Translations under genes and position numbers: made by a program
Notes under the pieces: generated by a model
What the model saw: only the letters and a program-made list of their open reading frames with translations
Told to the model about the DNA's origin: nothing
Database searches by the model: none
Shown: positions 11,901 to 22,300 of the stretch, piece by piece
Numbering within the stretch: position 1 is the stretch's first letter
Layout: each line of letters begins with the position of its first letter
Origin: Coniferiporia sulphurascens
Lineage: Eukaryota > Basidiomycota > Agaricomycetes > Hymenochaetales > Hymenochaetaceae
Direction of reading: 5' to 3'
DNA: 64,000 nt
Assembly (NCBI GenBank): GCA_002794785.1
Contig: NBBA01000017.1
Coordinates: 62,001 to 126,000, forward strand

Positions 11901-13373
11901 CATCCTGTTAAATAAAAGTTAGATAAGAACGACTTCATAAATAATTTCGAATCATACCCCATCTCATCCTAATCACGCTGGTCTTAATCAACTAAAAAAG
12001 CATGAGGGCACTACGTAACTCACCGCGAGCATCCCTCCGTGCCACACGCCTTCCTCTTGTTCACGCATCCAGTACAAACTCTCGAGTTGGAATGGCAGAA
12101 GGTTAATCTTGAGCTTTTCTGGTTGCTCAGCTTTATGTGGTGTGACGGGCTTCACGCGAGTCTCAAGATCACCCCAAACCGTGCGTAGTTCCGGATGGTG
12201 GATTTGCAAATTGATCGTTGTTCTCTCTGCGTACATAGGTCGTCGCCCGAGCTTTTTCCGTAACTCCTTTTCCTGCTCCTTGGCCAGTCGCTTCTCAGCA
12301 CGCTTTTGTTTAGACAGCTGAGCGTACGTCATTGTCGTCAAGTTCAAGTCCTCTGGCTTTGCTCGTGCCTTGCCCTTGCCCTTGCCCTTAGTTTCGGTAT
12401 TACTCTTCCTGCTTCCTTTTGCGAGGGGCTCATCGTCTGAAGATGCATCTGAGGGGTAAAACATAATCGCATCGTCGATATCCAAGACATTAGATGTAGC
12501 CATCCGATGCTCGGCAGCAGCGGCACGCAAAGCAGAGGCGTTACTTGAAGAAGCACCGGCGAGTCCGCGAGGCCCTTCTTCGGACCTTTTGGAGAGCTCG
12601 ATTGCGCACCTCAGCATTTGTGCTTCTACCTCGTCTTCGTCAGATTCATCCACCACGGCAGCACGGCGTTTACGCGGAGACTTCTTCGTAGACGCTTTAA
12701 CCTCGAAGTCATCATCATCGTCATCCTCAGCTTCGAATACCGAGCCGCTGTCATCCGACTCAGCAAGCTCAATATTTTCATCAAAGTCCATCTCGTCCTC
12801 AGATACAAGCTCATCCTCGCTTGAATCGCTTTCTGCTTCGTTCACAGGCGGCTGCGATACCTGCACAGTACTCTTGCCGCTTCCTCTTTTCCTTTTCAGG
12901 TTGTTCACAGGACTCGACTAAGAGAAAATCCAGTAGCTTAGCGCCTTCTGCATATGCACACAAGCAGCGAGCGCACAGACCTTGCCTCTGACCGGCGTTG
13001 CTTTTGGGGTTTTCACTTCTATCTCAACATATGCAAGGTCTTCTACAATGCGTTTCTTCGGGGTTGAATTTTCGGGCTCATCATCGTCGCCAAAATGTAT
13101 CGAGCGCTTTCTGAGCGTCGTCTTAGTTGCCATCGTCGTGGACCTCGTCGAGCGTCGCTTGTTCGAATTTGGACGCCCGGTGCCCTCATGCACCTCTTGT
13201 GTTTTCTTCTCTGCCTTCATGACTTTTCCCTCATTGTCAGATGTAGCTGGTGTGAGGGACGCAGAGGCAGCCGACGACTTAGAGCTGAAGATGGGTGAGG
13301 CGTTTGTCGTCGGGGTACTTGTGGTCGAGGGTGTCTCAAGGATCCTGGCGCTGCTTCTTGTCAAACGCACCAT
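8973..13373 (-). CDS. RAD16: RAD16-type SNF2 ATPase with RING finger
   Basis: Rad16 works with Rad7 in global-genome nucleotide excision repair, as a DNA translocase and part of a ubiquitin ligase. The gene has many short introns. In order: a basic/Ser-Thr-rich head from [10 protein letters not shown]; an acidic stretch ([20 protein letters not shown]); [20 protein letters not shown]; Walker [14 protein letters not shown] (about 11850-11900); [12 protein letters not shown]; the DEAH box [30 protein letters not shown]; a C3HC4 RING ([20 protein letters not shown], later CPVCHLPL) at about 10020-10290; then the second RecA lobe with [29 protein letters not shown] and [15 protein letters not shown] last intron of about 62 nt restores LTPEDLGFLFR near the end. 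A RING inside the helicase is typical of RAD16. An in-frame ATG lies 60 nt upstream of the chosen start. Confidence 0.93.
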
Positions 13374-13692
13374 GGTGTCCTGTATGAAGCTGGTCGTGCA
13401 GCTGGCACCGACGATTGTGGGGGACAAGAACAAGATGCACCGCCGGTTTCAGCGTCAAAGCTGAGAAATTGCTTGACGCGCCTCGGTCTTTGCCGGTTCG
13501 CGTTTGCCGAATGAACCTTGTTTATTACGCGTTTAACTCTTAAATTAATAAAAACACACGCTCTCGACAATAACAAAATAAGTTTTGTGTGGGTACAAAT
13601 GGATGCAAGTGGATTAAGGACGTGTTTAGCTAAGAAGGGCAAATAGATTAACAATTAGATTTGGTTTTTGCCATGCAACCTCCCTCCCGCGA
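13374..13692. other. Intergenic region upstream of RAD16
   Basis: About 320 bp serving as the RAD16 promoter (minus strand) and the 3' flank of the large WW gene. It includes an AT-rich stretch near 13535-13580. No other feature recognised. Confidence 0.5.
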
Positions 13693-16600
13693 TCACGACG
13701 ATCCGTTCAGCGCGCCAGCGGTGTTTGCGAGCGCGTTTCCTAGGAGCAATCCCCCAACTCTCAGTGCCCCGTTCACCGCCATCCGTCCAAGCTGCTGTTG
13801 AGCAGCTTGCGATAGGCTCGATGAAGTCGAGTGCGTTGGAAGTTGCTGAGGCCTGTGCTGCTGCAGTTGCACTTGCTGGGATAACTGCGCGAGTTGAAGT
13901 TGTGTTTGTTGAAGTTGTGCGAGAAGCTGTGCGTGCTGGATTTGCGCTGATTGCTGGAGCTGCGTTTGTGGAGATTGAGTCTGCAAAGAGAGGAGTGCAA
14001 GCTGTTGTTGTTGTGCTTGTTGTAGTTGTGCTAGTTGGGAGATCTGGGCGAGTTGCTGCGTGTTCTGTAATTGTGCTAGGTAGGCCTGCGTTTGCTGATA
14101 TGGCTGAGTCTGTTGCGGACGTTGAGGTAATTGTGGTGGTGCAGTTGGAAGCTGCTGAGAGAGCTGGGGAACAGTTGCAAGCTGAGGCTGCTGGGCGAGC
14201 TGGGGTTGAGGTGTATTTACAGGCTGCGAATGCTGAGGGTGCTGCGCCGCTTGTTGCTGTTGCAACATTTGTTGGTACCGCCGTAGATAATCCATAGGAT
14301 CTACCGAAGGCAGCGTCGGTAGTGTCCCCGCGGCAGACACGTTCGGCCTTCCCGGTCCGCCAAAATGCCCTGGGTCTGAAGCAAGCGTTAGATCACGTCT
14401 GTCTGATTCACGACTAATTGACGCATACCTGTGGACTGCTGCGCACCGAGCGGAGAATGCTGACCAGGTTGAATACTCTGAGCAGGCCTAGGCTGAGTAT
14501 GTTGAACCTGCGGAACGCTCTGAACAGGCTTAGTGGGTCGGGAGTTATGAGTGTTCTGCGTGTGCTGAACGTGTTGGGTATGTTGAGCCGGCTTAACAGG
14601 ATGGGTGTGCTGAACTTGCTGGGCAGGTTGAGTGTGTTGTGCGGGCCGAACGTGCTGAGCGTGTTGAGTAGCCTGAGCATGCTGGGTATTCTGAACGGGC
14701 TGGGCATGATGGGAGCTCTGAACAGGCCTAACAGGCTGGGTCTGTTGAGTGTGCTGGGCGTGCTGGATATTTTGAACAGGATGAGCGTGTTGGGTGTTCA
14801 GGACAGGATGAGCAGATTGAGCATGCTGAGAATTCTGAATAGGCTGAGCATGCTGGGCTTGCTGAGTAGGGCGAGCGGGTTTAGCGTGATGAACATGCTG
14901 AGAATTCTGAGCGTGTTGAGCGTGCTGGGTATTATGTGTAGGTCGACTATTTTGAGCAGACTGAATAGGCTGAGAATGCTGCGTGTTCTGTACGGGCTGG
15001 GCATGCTGAGTGGATTGAGCGTGCTGAACACTCTGAGGATGCTGGGCAGATTGGGCGTTTTGAACAGGCTGGGCATTCTGACTAGGCCGAGCGTGCTGAA
15101 CGGGCTGGGCGTGTTGGACAGGCTGAGTATGCACCTGGTTCGTCGCATGATCCCCCGACGCAGACGAGCCCCCAGTATTAGATCCTGGCCCGAGACCCGC
15201 CAGGCTCGCTTGAACCTGCTGCTGCAACTGCTGCTGCATCTTCTGCAGTTTTGCAAGTTGCGACGCGGTCGCTTGTGCCTGCGCGTGGTTCTGCTGTTGA
15301 AGTTGCTGCTGGAGCTGCTGTTGGAGATGCGCCTGAGCGCTCTGCTGCTGCTGGAGTTTCTGGAGCTGCAGCTGTAGCTTTTGCTGTAATTGTTGTTGCG
15401 CGTGCTGCTGTTGCGCCATCTGCTGCTGATACGCGTGCATCTCCTGCTGTTGCTGGTGCTGCATCTCCTGCTGCATCTTCTTTTCCTGCTTGGCTTGCTC
15501 CTCGAGCGCATGCTGGAGAGAATCTGTCTGCTGCTGCTGGGACTGTGCATCTGGTTGGTCCTGCTGCTGCGACTGTGTGTCCGGTTGGTCTTGTTGCTGG
15601 GACTGAGAATCCGAATCGTACTGGTCCTGTTGGTCGGCTGAATCAGGCTGGTCCTGCTGGTAGTCCCCGGACGAGCACACAGAAGGTTCATATGAACCAT
15701 TTGCCGGATAGTTCGCACCGTCCGTCGAATCATATCCATCATTTGTAGGACTGTTCGCCCCATCCGACGGTGCGTACCCGTCATTCGTCGGGTCGTACGC
15801 GCCACTCGCTGGGTCGTAACCACCACCCGTCGGATCATCCATTCCCGCTCCAGAATCGTCGCCATAATCAGACCCATTGAACCCGAACGCGTTCGGATCC
15901 GTATTGTACCCGCCATCGTTTACGTCCCCGGACGACGTGTTCCCCCAATTCGTGAACTGGCCCCCGTCCGTCCCGTCCGGATATTGATCTGGGTCCGTCC
16001 CGTCTGAGTATTGGTTTGGGTCCATCCCGTCCGAGTATTGACTCGGGTCCACCCCGTCCGAGAACTGACTCGGGTCCATCCCATTCGCGAACTGGCCCGG
16101 ATCCATGGCATTGTCGTACTGGGTCGTGTCCCCGCCGTCCCAAACCTGACCCGGGTCCACCATATTCGCAAACTGGTCCGAGTCCAAGCCATCCTGTCCA
16201 AACTGGTTCGGATCCAACCCAAACGAAAACTGACTTGGGTCTGAAAACTGGTTCGGATCCACATTATTAAAATTGTCAAATTGGCTCGGGTCCGCCCCCT
16301 CCCAAGATTGACCTAGACCCGACCCATCCCAGGACTGACTCGAGTCCATCATACCCGTGAACTGGTTCGGATCCATCGTGTCCGTGAACTGACTTGGATC
16401 TAAATTCGCGAACTGGCTCGGATCGAACTGGTTAGAGTTGACGTCGTTCGTGAATTGGCTCATATCCACGCCAATCTCCAGCTGGCCCATATTCATGCCA
16501 CCCCCAAGCTGGCTCAAATCAACACCGTCCGTAAACTGGTTGAAATCCACCCCGTCCGTAAACTGAGAGAAATTCACACCGTCCGTAAACTGCGTGAAAT

Positions 16601-18862
16601 CTACCCCGTCCGTAGATTGGTTATTGTCCACCCCCCTGACGATTCCCGACAGCAACGCCGCACCACCCCCTCCAGAGAGAGCCCCGAGCAGCGCAGCGCT
16701 TATATTGTTGTTTCCAGCCTGGTTGGTGACAGTAGATAAAAACGTGTCGGCGAGGCCCCGCTGCTGCGGAGGAGAGGTAGGAGATATCGTCTGGACGATC
16801 GGAGAGGGAAGCACTGCACCAGGGCCAAACATGCCCTGCGCCTGCATCGGTCTCTGTGCTACCCCACTCGTACTCGCTTCCGGCGAGCGCGATACGAACG
16901 GGGGAGGCACTCGTCGCGTCTCCAATTGAACCTGGCCCTGTGCTAGAGCCGCCTCCTGCGCCTCGCGCGCGGCGCGCTCTCTCTCAGCACGAGCACGCTC
17001 GCGCTCCACGCGCTCTTGCTCCAGTCGCCGCAGCTCCTCCTTGCGCTGCGCACGGGAGACGCCAAAGAAGCTGGAAAAAACTGAACTTGACGAGCCTGAC
17101 GAACTAGAGAGCGGCGCAGAGGAGTACCTATACGAGCCCGATGTCGACCGCGCCTGTGACTGTGGTTGCGGTTGCGGCCGCGGCTGCGGCTGCACAGCAG
17201 CTCGCGCTTGCGCCTGTACTTGGGGCTGAGTTTGGGGTTGTGTCTGTACTTGGACTTGATATTGCATTTGGGGTTGCGTCTGTACTTGGACTTGGGGCTG
17301 TGCCTGCGTTTGTATTTGAACCACGGGCTGCGCTTGTGCTTGGGGCACTTGGGGTTGTGCTCGAGACTGCAGCTGGGGTTGAGCAGGTGGGAGGGGTCCA
17401 ACCGATGCAGAGCGCCGGTGCGGCAATGGAGGTGGCGTTGTGAGAGTCGTCGACGCGACACGCTGGTGCGCAGAAGCCGATGCGGGGGACGTTGGGGTGA
17501 GGGGATTGGATTTCACAGAGCTGGTCGATGGCGCCGGCGAGGACGGCGACGCAACCACTGCGGGAGACACAGGCCCCGGCGCGGCGGCTTGGACATTTGG
17601 CTGCGAGGGTAGTCGCTGTGGTACCGTCGGTAGTGCAGTAGTGTATAGCGAACGCGCGTATGCATACGCTGCCTGCGCACCAACAGCCGTGCCCGCGCCT
17701 GGAGAGGACGTCAACGGCGTGGTAGGTGCCGACACCGGAAACGCGGGTGCAGATGCAAGTACAGACATACGGGCGCGTGGGCCTGACGTTGGGCCTGACG
17801 TACGGCGTGCCCCGCGTCCCGTGTCGGGTACAACCGATGCCGAAGCGGAGAGTGCACGGCGGGAGAGCTGCGCTGTGGGAGGCACACTGGAGGCTTGCAC
17901 GGGAGAGGCTGCTGCTGCCATGACTGAGGGGGAAGGGGGCACAGAAGGGACGGACGACGGGGTTGGGACCGGGGACAACGCAGGAGGAGGGGGTGATGGC
18001 CCGCCCGCATTCGCGAAATTTGGAGAATCTCCATATCCCCTTCCGAGGAGCTCGACATTCCGCACCCCGCTCTCCGTTTCAAGCGCTTGCGACATGCTCG
18101 ATACGTCCCACATGCCTCCCTCATCGACGTCGACAGACAGTCCGTCCGCCGCAGTCGGAGAGTAGAGAGGGAGGGTTGGGCGGCGCGCGAGACGTCCTTC
18201 AGAGCCATGCTCGAAGCCTGCGAGCTCGTCGTCCGCATCAACTGGCGGCGGAGGCGTGTCAAGGTACGCATGCACACTCTGCCACTGCGATGAGTCCGAC
18301 GAACTGGCAGAAGCGCGTGCGGCCCTGGTGGGATCGGGCACGGCGATAGGGGGCACGTCGGCATATGCGATATTCTGAAGCGGGGGAGGAGGCGGCGGCG
18401 GAGACGGGGTCGATAAGCCTGGGGACGGTCTGCTTGGAGTAGGAAGCCGCCGGACATGCTGGCGCTCGTGTACTGGCGAGGCACCCGTACCCGTCGCCGC
18501 CGGTGCCGACGCGGGACTCGTTCGGGCGACTACGCCTGCATTCGTGGGCACACGCGTCGCAGGTTGCGTCGCACCCGTTCCTGCGCTCGCGTAGAGCCTC
18601 TGTGCGAGGGTGAGCCCGCCTGCAGTCGGTGTGCCACCACCTCCGCCCCCGGGTGCAAGCGGTCCGACAGGGTGGACGTACGAGCGGAAGGGCGGGTCGG
18701 CGGCGTTGTTTTGGTAGTACCACGTTCTGCGTCTGAACGACGAGGATGAAGGCCAGTTAGTTATCGCGCAATTACGGTGATAGGACGGACGGCGTACCCA
18801 GCGTCAAAATGCTCAGACCAGTTTACGGGGAGGGGGCGCGTGTCGGGATTGAGGGACGACAT
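13693..18862 (-). CDS. Giant WW-domain protein with Q/N-rich repeat arrays
   Basis: Three exons (18798-18862, 14429-18732, 13693-14375) join to 1683 residues. The first intron sits inside a WW domain: exon 1 reads NPDTRPLPVNWSEHFDAG and exon 2 continues RRTWYYQNN. The first Trp and the YY are present, but the second conserved Trp is replaced (PPFRSYVHP), so ligand binding may differ. The rest is low complexity: Ser/Pro-rich to about residue 420; a Q/V region; a short helical segment rich in Arg/Glu (LRRLEQERVERERARAERER); a D-P-x-Q-F/Y repeat block; a poly-Q coiled segment; a long array of H/N-A-Q-P-V-Q-type units; and a Q-rich tail ending ALNGSS. WW domains bind proline motifs such as PPxY. 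No enzymatic domain is visible. The function is unknown; a scaffold or condensate-forming role is only inference. Confidence 0.75.
14430..15140 (-). repeat. Coding minisatellite: Q-A-Q-P-V-Q-type units
   Basis: Within the giant WW gene, a unit of roughly five to six codons (variants of QHAQPVQNAQ, QNTQHAQ, QPVRPVQ) repeats dozens of times. At DNA level the plus strand shows recurring TGGGCGTGCTGA or TGAACAGGCTGA-like blocks. The unit is degenerate, so the array is old or under loose selection rather than a fresh expansion. Confidence 0.8.
15950..16640 (-). repeat. Coding repeat: D-x-x-Q-F/Y units
   Basis: Within the giant WW gene, units of about 9-12 residues (for example NGMDPSQFSDGVDPSQYSDG and FTDGVDFNQFTDG) repeat more than twenty times. 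The invariant core is Asp, a spacer, then Gln-Phe or Gln-Tyr. The plus strand shows recurring ACTGGYTCGGRTCC-like blocks. The regularly spaced aromatic residue resembles sticker-and-spacer sequences. Confidence 0.8.
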
Positions 18863-19179
18863 CGCGACGAGAACAACTGGGCGAGCCGCTGGGCCCGCCG
18901 TCTTGCAGATTTATAGAGCGTCTTCGCCCGCAGAACTGTCATACTGGCTGGCGTCTGTGTGTATGGGCGATGCTCCGTGCGAGGCGTGCCTGTCTGTCTA
19001 TCGCCCCTCGATCACAATATTACTACAAATGAATACAATGCAGGAGGCTTGTGCTTGGCGAGTCGAGGCTTCGTCCTGGACTAACCACCCGGATTCGAGT
19101 CGGAATGATATGAACGAGGCGCTGCTGCATGATTGGATCTGATGGTCACTGGGTACTGTAGTAGTGGAAGCGACGTCGC
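18863..19179. other. Upstream region of the giant WW gene
   Basis: About 320 bp between the WW gene start and the 3' end of the LINE. It must contain the proximal promoter of the WW gene. No clear TATA box was recognised. Confidence 0.5.
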
Positions 19180-19193
19180 GCGCGAGCCCAAGT
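19180..19193. repeat. Target site duplication, LINE 3' side
   Basis: GCGCGAGCCCAAGT lies directly against the T run (A tail of the minus-strand element). The identical 14 bp recurs at 25641-25654 on the other side of the element. The last T could belong to the tail instead. Confidence 0.9.
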
Positions 19194-19260
19194 TTTTTTT
19201 TTTTTTTTTTTTAAATGCATTTCTATAGCGCGTCATGACTATCTAGTACAAAATACGCTC

Positions 19261-19280
19261 CAGGGGCCTTTAGGCCCCTG
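19261..19280 (-). other. Perfect hairpin in the LINE 3'-UTR
   Basis: CAGGGGCCTTTAGGCCCCTG is a perfect 9-bp inverted repeat with a 2-nt loop, about 50 nt from the A tail. In some LINEs a 3' stem-loop is what the reverse transcriptase recognises to start target-primed reverse transcription. That role here is inferred from position and structure. Confidence 0.7.
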
Positions 19281-19386
19281 TATTGTGTGAGATGGTAGTT
19301 GTTATAGATGGAATAATAGTGGCGGGAAGCCAAAAGCAGAGAGCGGGACTGGGTACTACCAGTGACATAAGAAGCGTAATATCGGT

Positions 19387-22300
19387 CTAGTTGCCCGTGG
19401 CAAATCCTAGATCCGAGACATGAATCACAGTTGGGCCACCCGGGTCGAAGACAAGGATGGGCTCTGCCTCAAAGGCAGGGTGAGAGTCGAGGAACGAGGC
19501 CAGAAGAGGGAGACCATCTTTGGAGAACCATTGTGCCTCTGTAGATGGAATGGGCGTCTTCCACACCGCCCGTCGGGCGGGGAGGGTGTTGGGGCAGGAG
19601 AGCAGGAGGTGGGCTCGAGTCTCCGGAACGTGACAGAACGGGCACATGGGGTCGCGTCCCGGAATACGTCCAAAGTACGCGCCAAAACCGGTGTGACCTA
19701 GGAGTGTCCGGAAAACTTTGCACTTAGTGCGTCGACCGAGCGTGAGGTTCTGCATGAGGGCGGACGGTTTTGTCGAGGGGTTCAGAGTAACGCCCATAGA
19801 GTGGGCGTCCGAAGTCCCTCGGGATTTCCTGCAGGCCGAAGCCCAGTCGGATTTCCATTGAGAAAGTGCCGTCGAGGAGGCTGTTTCCCTGAGAAAACGG
19901 ATGGTGGGCGGGAACGGGAGGGTGCCCGGAGGGGGGTTGTCCGCGATACCGCAGGCGAGGACGTCAGCAAATTCATTGCCTTCTACATCGGAGTGTCCAG
20001 GAACCCAGTGTAAATGAAAAAAGACATTGGGGAACCGCTTATTGGCGATTTTAAGGCACTTCCGGATAAAGAGGGCGACGTTAACGCCTGGGGCCGGACG
20101 AGGGTCTGCGAGGAGGGTAAGAGCGACTTCGCAATCAGTGTAGATTTCCACCTGGGTAATGTCCGGGTGCAAATCGTAAGAGTATGCCAAAAGCCAAGCG
20201 GCATCGGCCAGGGCGGCAAGTTCGCAATCCGTAGCATGTATGGAGGAACCAAGATAGGTTTCGCGGATGAGAACAGATTCCCCACGATAAAACCAGACAC
20301 CGGCGCAGCCGCCGGCGTATGTAGACGGAGACGTACCCTTACGGGAACCGTCAGTGTAGATGAGAAGGCGAGTGGGGACGTCTTTCAGTCGGTTGATAAG
20401 ACCATGGTGTGACTGGATGAGGGCCTCTCGGGCTTCTTGGGAGTGGTCAATCGCCTGGTCGATGCTTACGTGGCGCAATGGGGGCAGCGTAAGCCACGGG
20501 GGGCGGGTGTATCGGGGAACCCGTTCGCATCCCGGGGGGACCCGTTCGACGAACGAAGAAGTAATGGCTCCTTTACGTGTATTACGTAGAGGTAAAAGGG
20601 TGTGCTTGGTAGTGAGATACCGGATAGCAGCACGAGACTTGGTGCGTTCTAGGCGGAGGGGGATAGGCAGAATGGAGGCGAGGACCTCAGAGGGGCCGCG
20701 TGGTGACGTGCGCCATGATCCTAAGATACGGCGACACGCCGCGGACTGTACTAAAGTCATTTTGTCGCATTTGCCTTTTTGCCGTTTGCCAGTGAACCAC
20801 AGAGGAGAACCCCAGAGTAGGACTGGTAAAATGCAACCGATATAGAGACGTCGTAAGTGGAGCGGGTCAAGGCCGCGGAGGGTATTGCCGAGGAGTTCCA
20901 GGGCGCGGAGGGAGGACATGGCTTTAAAGCACATGCGCTGAACATGTACCGTAAACAAGAGTTGCGCGTCGAAAAAGATGCCCAGCCAGCGCAAGGGCCG
21001 GGAGGGTACTATGCGAAGGGGCGGAAGGCCCTGGCGCGGCAAATTGATGGGGTGAATGAGGGAGTCTTCGCGTAGGTCATGCCGTCGGGTCCAGTGGATA
21101 AGTTCAGACTTATCGTCGTCCAAGGAGAGTCCGAGAGCACGACATGCGGCGGAGAACGAAAGGTATGCTTTTTCAAGTCGAGCAACGTTGGTTGCTATGG
21201 AACTCGAAGAAGTTGTGAGGAGGTGGTCGTCCACGTAGGCGCGGACTAGCACGAGAGGATCGGTGGCCTGTAAAGAGGAGAGGAGGCTTGTCGCGAATAG
21301 CGCAGACAGTATGGGTGAGATGGGAGAGCCTTGAGGAACCCCCATATTAGGAATGGGAGTCAGGGTGTCGGTGAAGCCATCAAAGGAGAGGGCAACCCGG
21401 CGGTCTGAAACAAAAGACATAACCCACGAGATAAGGAGGGGGGGAAACCCGAGTTCGAGGAGGACGGAGTGTAGATGGGTGTGTTGAACGGAAGGGAAGA
21501 AACCCGCCACATCTACTGCCAGTGCAGTGGTGATGTGGTGTCGAGCCCAAGCCGTCTCAATTTCGTTTACAAGGTCGGTGGTGGCGTCCAGTACGCCCGA
21601 CTTTTGGCGGGTGCCGTATTGGGAGGGGGGGAGCGCGCCCAGTTCGTTGGCGATGAACTGGATGCGATTTGCGATGATCTTCTCGAGTAGTTTGCCCATG
21701 GTTTCCTCGAGAGTGATGGGACGGTAAGCGTTGAGCGCAGTAGGGTCTTTCTTATTAAGTTTACGGAGCATCACCACCTTCGCGTCCTTCCAAGGACGGG
21801 GGTGGTGTCCAGCATCCAGGCATTCATTATAGAGTGCGAGGAGTGAAACATTATGTGTGGCGTACAGACTTTTGAGGGCCTGGTAGCCGACACCGGTAAT
21901 GCCCGGGGCACTTGAATTAGAAGTGAGGTTGAGAGCGTGGTCCAACTCTTCCATAAGGATGGGATGGTTGCGCATAGGGCGGGCGCCGACAAAAGAATAT
22001 GTCGATGGAGTGGCAGCGGAGGGTTGGGTACCGAAATACTTAGACCGGAAGGCGGAAGCCTTCTCCGCGGGTGAGTTCGCAGTGGAGTGTCCGGACACTA
22101 ACGCTGGGATAGGGGCCCGTCGGGAGCCCATTGCCCATTTTGCCATTGGCCAGATTTTGTCTGGCTTGACAGAAGCAGTGAACGAATCAGCCCAGTTGCG
22201 TTTAGCACGGCGAAAGATACCAGCCGACTGACGCCGGAGCATGGTACGATCCGCCGGGGAAGCTCCGCGCAAGGCGGCCATGTGAGCACGGCAAGAAGCA

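Noticed and set aside
14418..15377. A 319-codon plus-strand open frame opposite the QPVQ repeats
   Set aside because: It is antisense to a repeat array; repetitive codons without stops on the opposite strand create long frames by chance. Composition (Leu/Arg/Ser repeats) has no domain.
19193..19212. T20 run as a plain homopolymer or terminator
   Set aside because: Its position directly between a target site duplication and a LINE 3'-UTR shows it is the A tail of a minus-strand retrotransposon.
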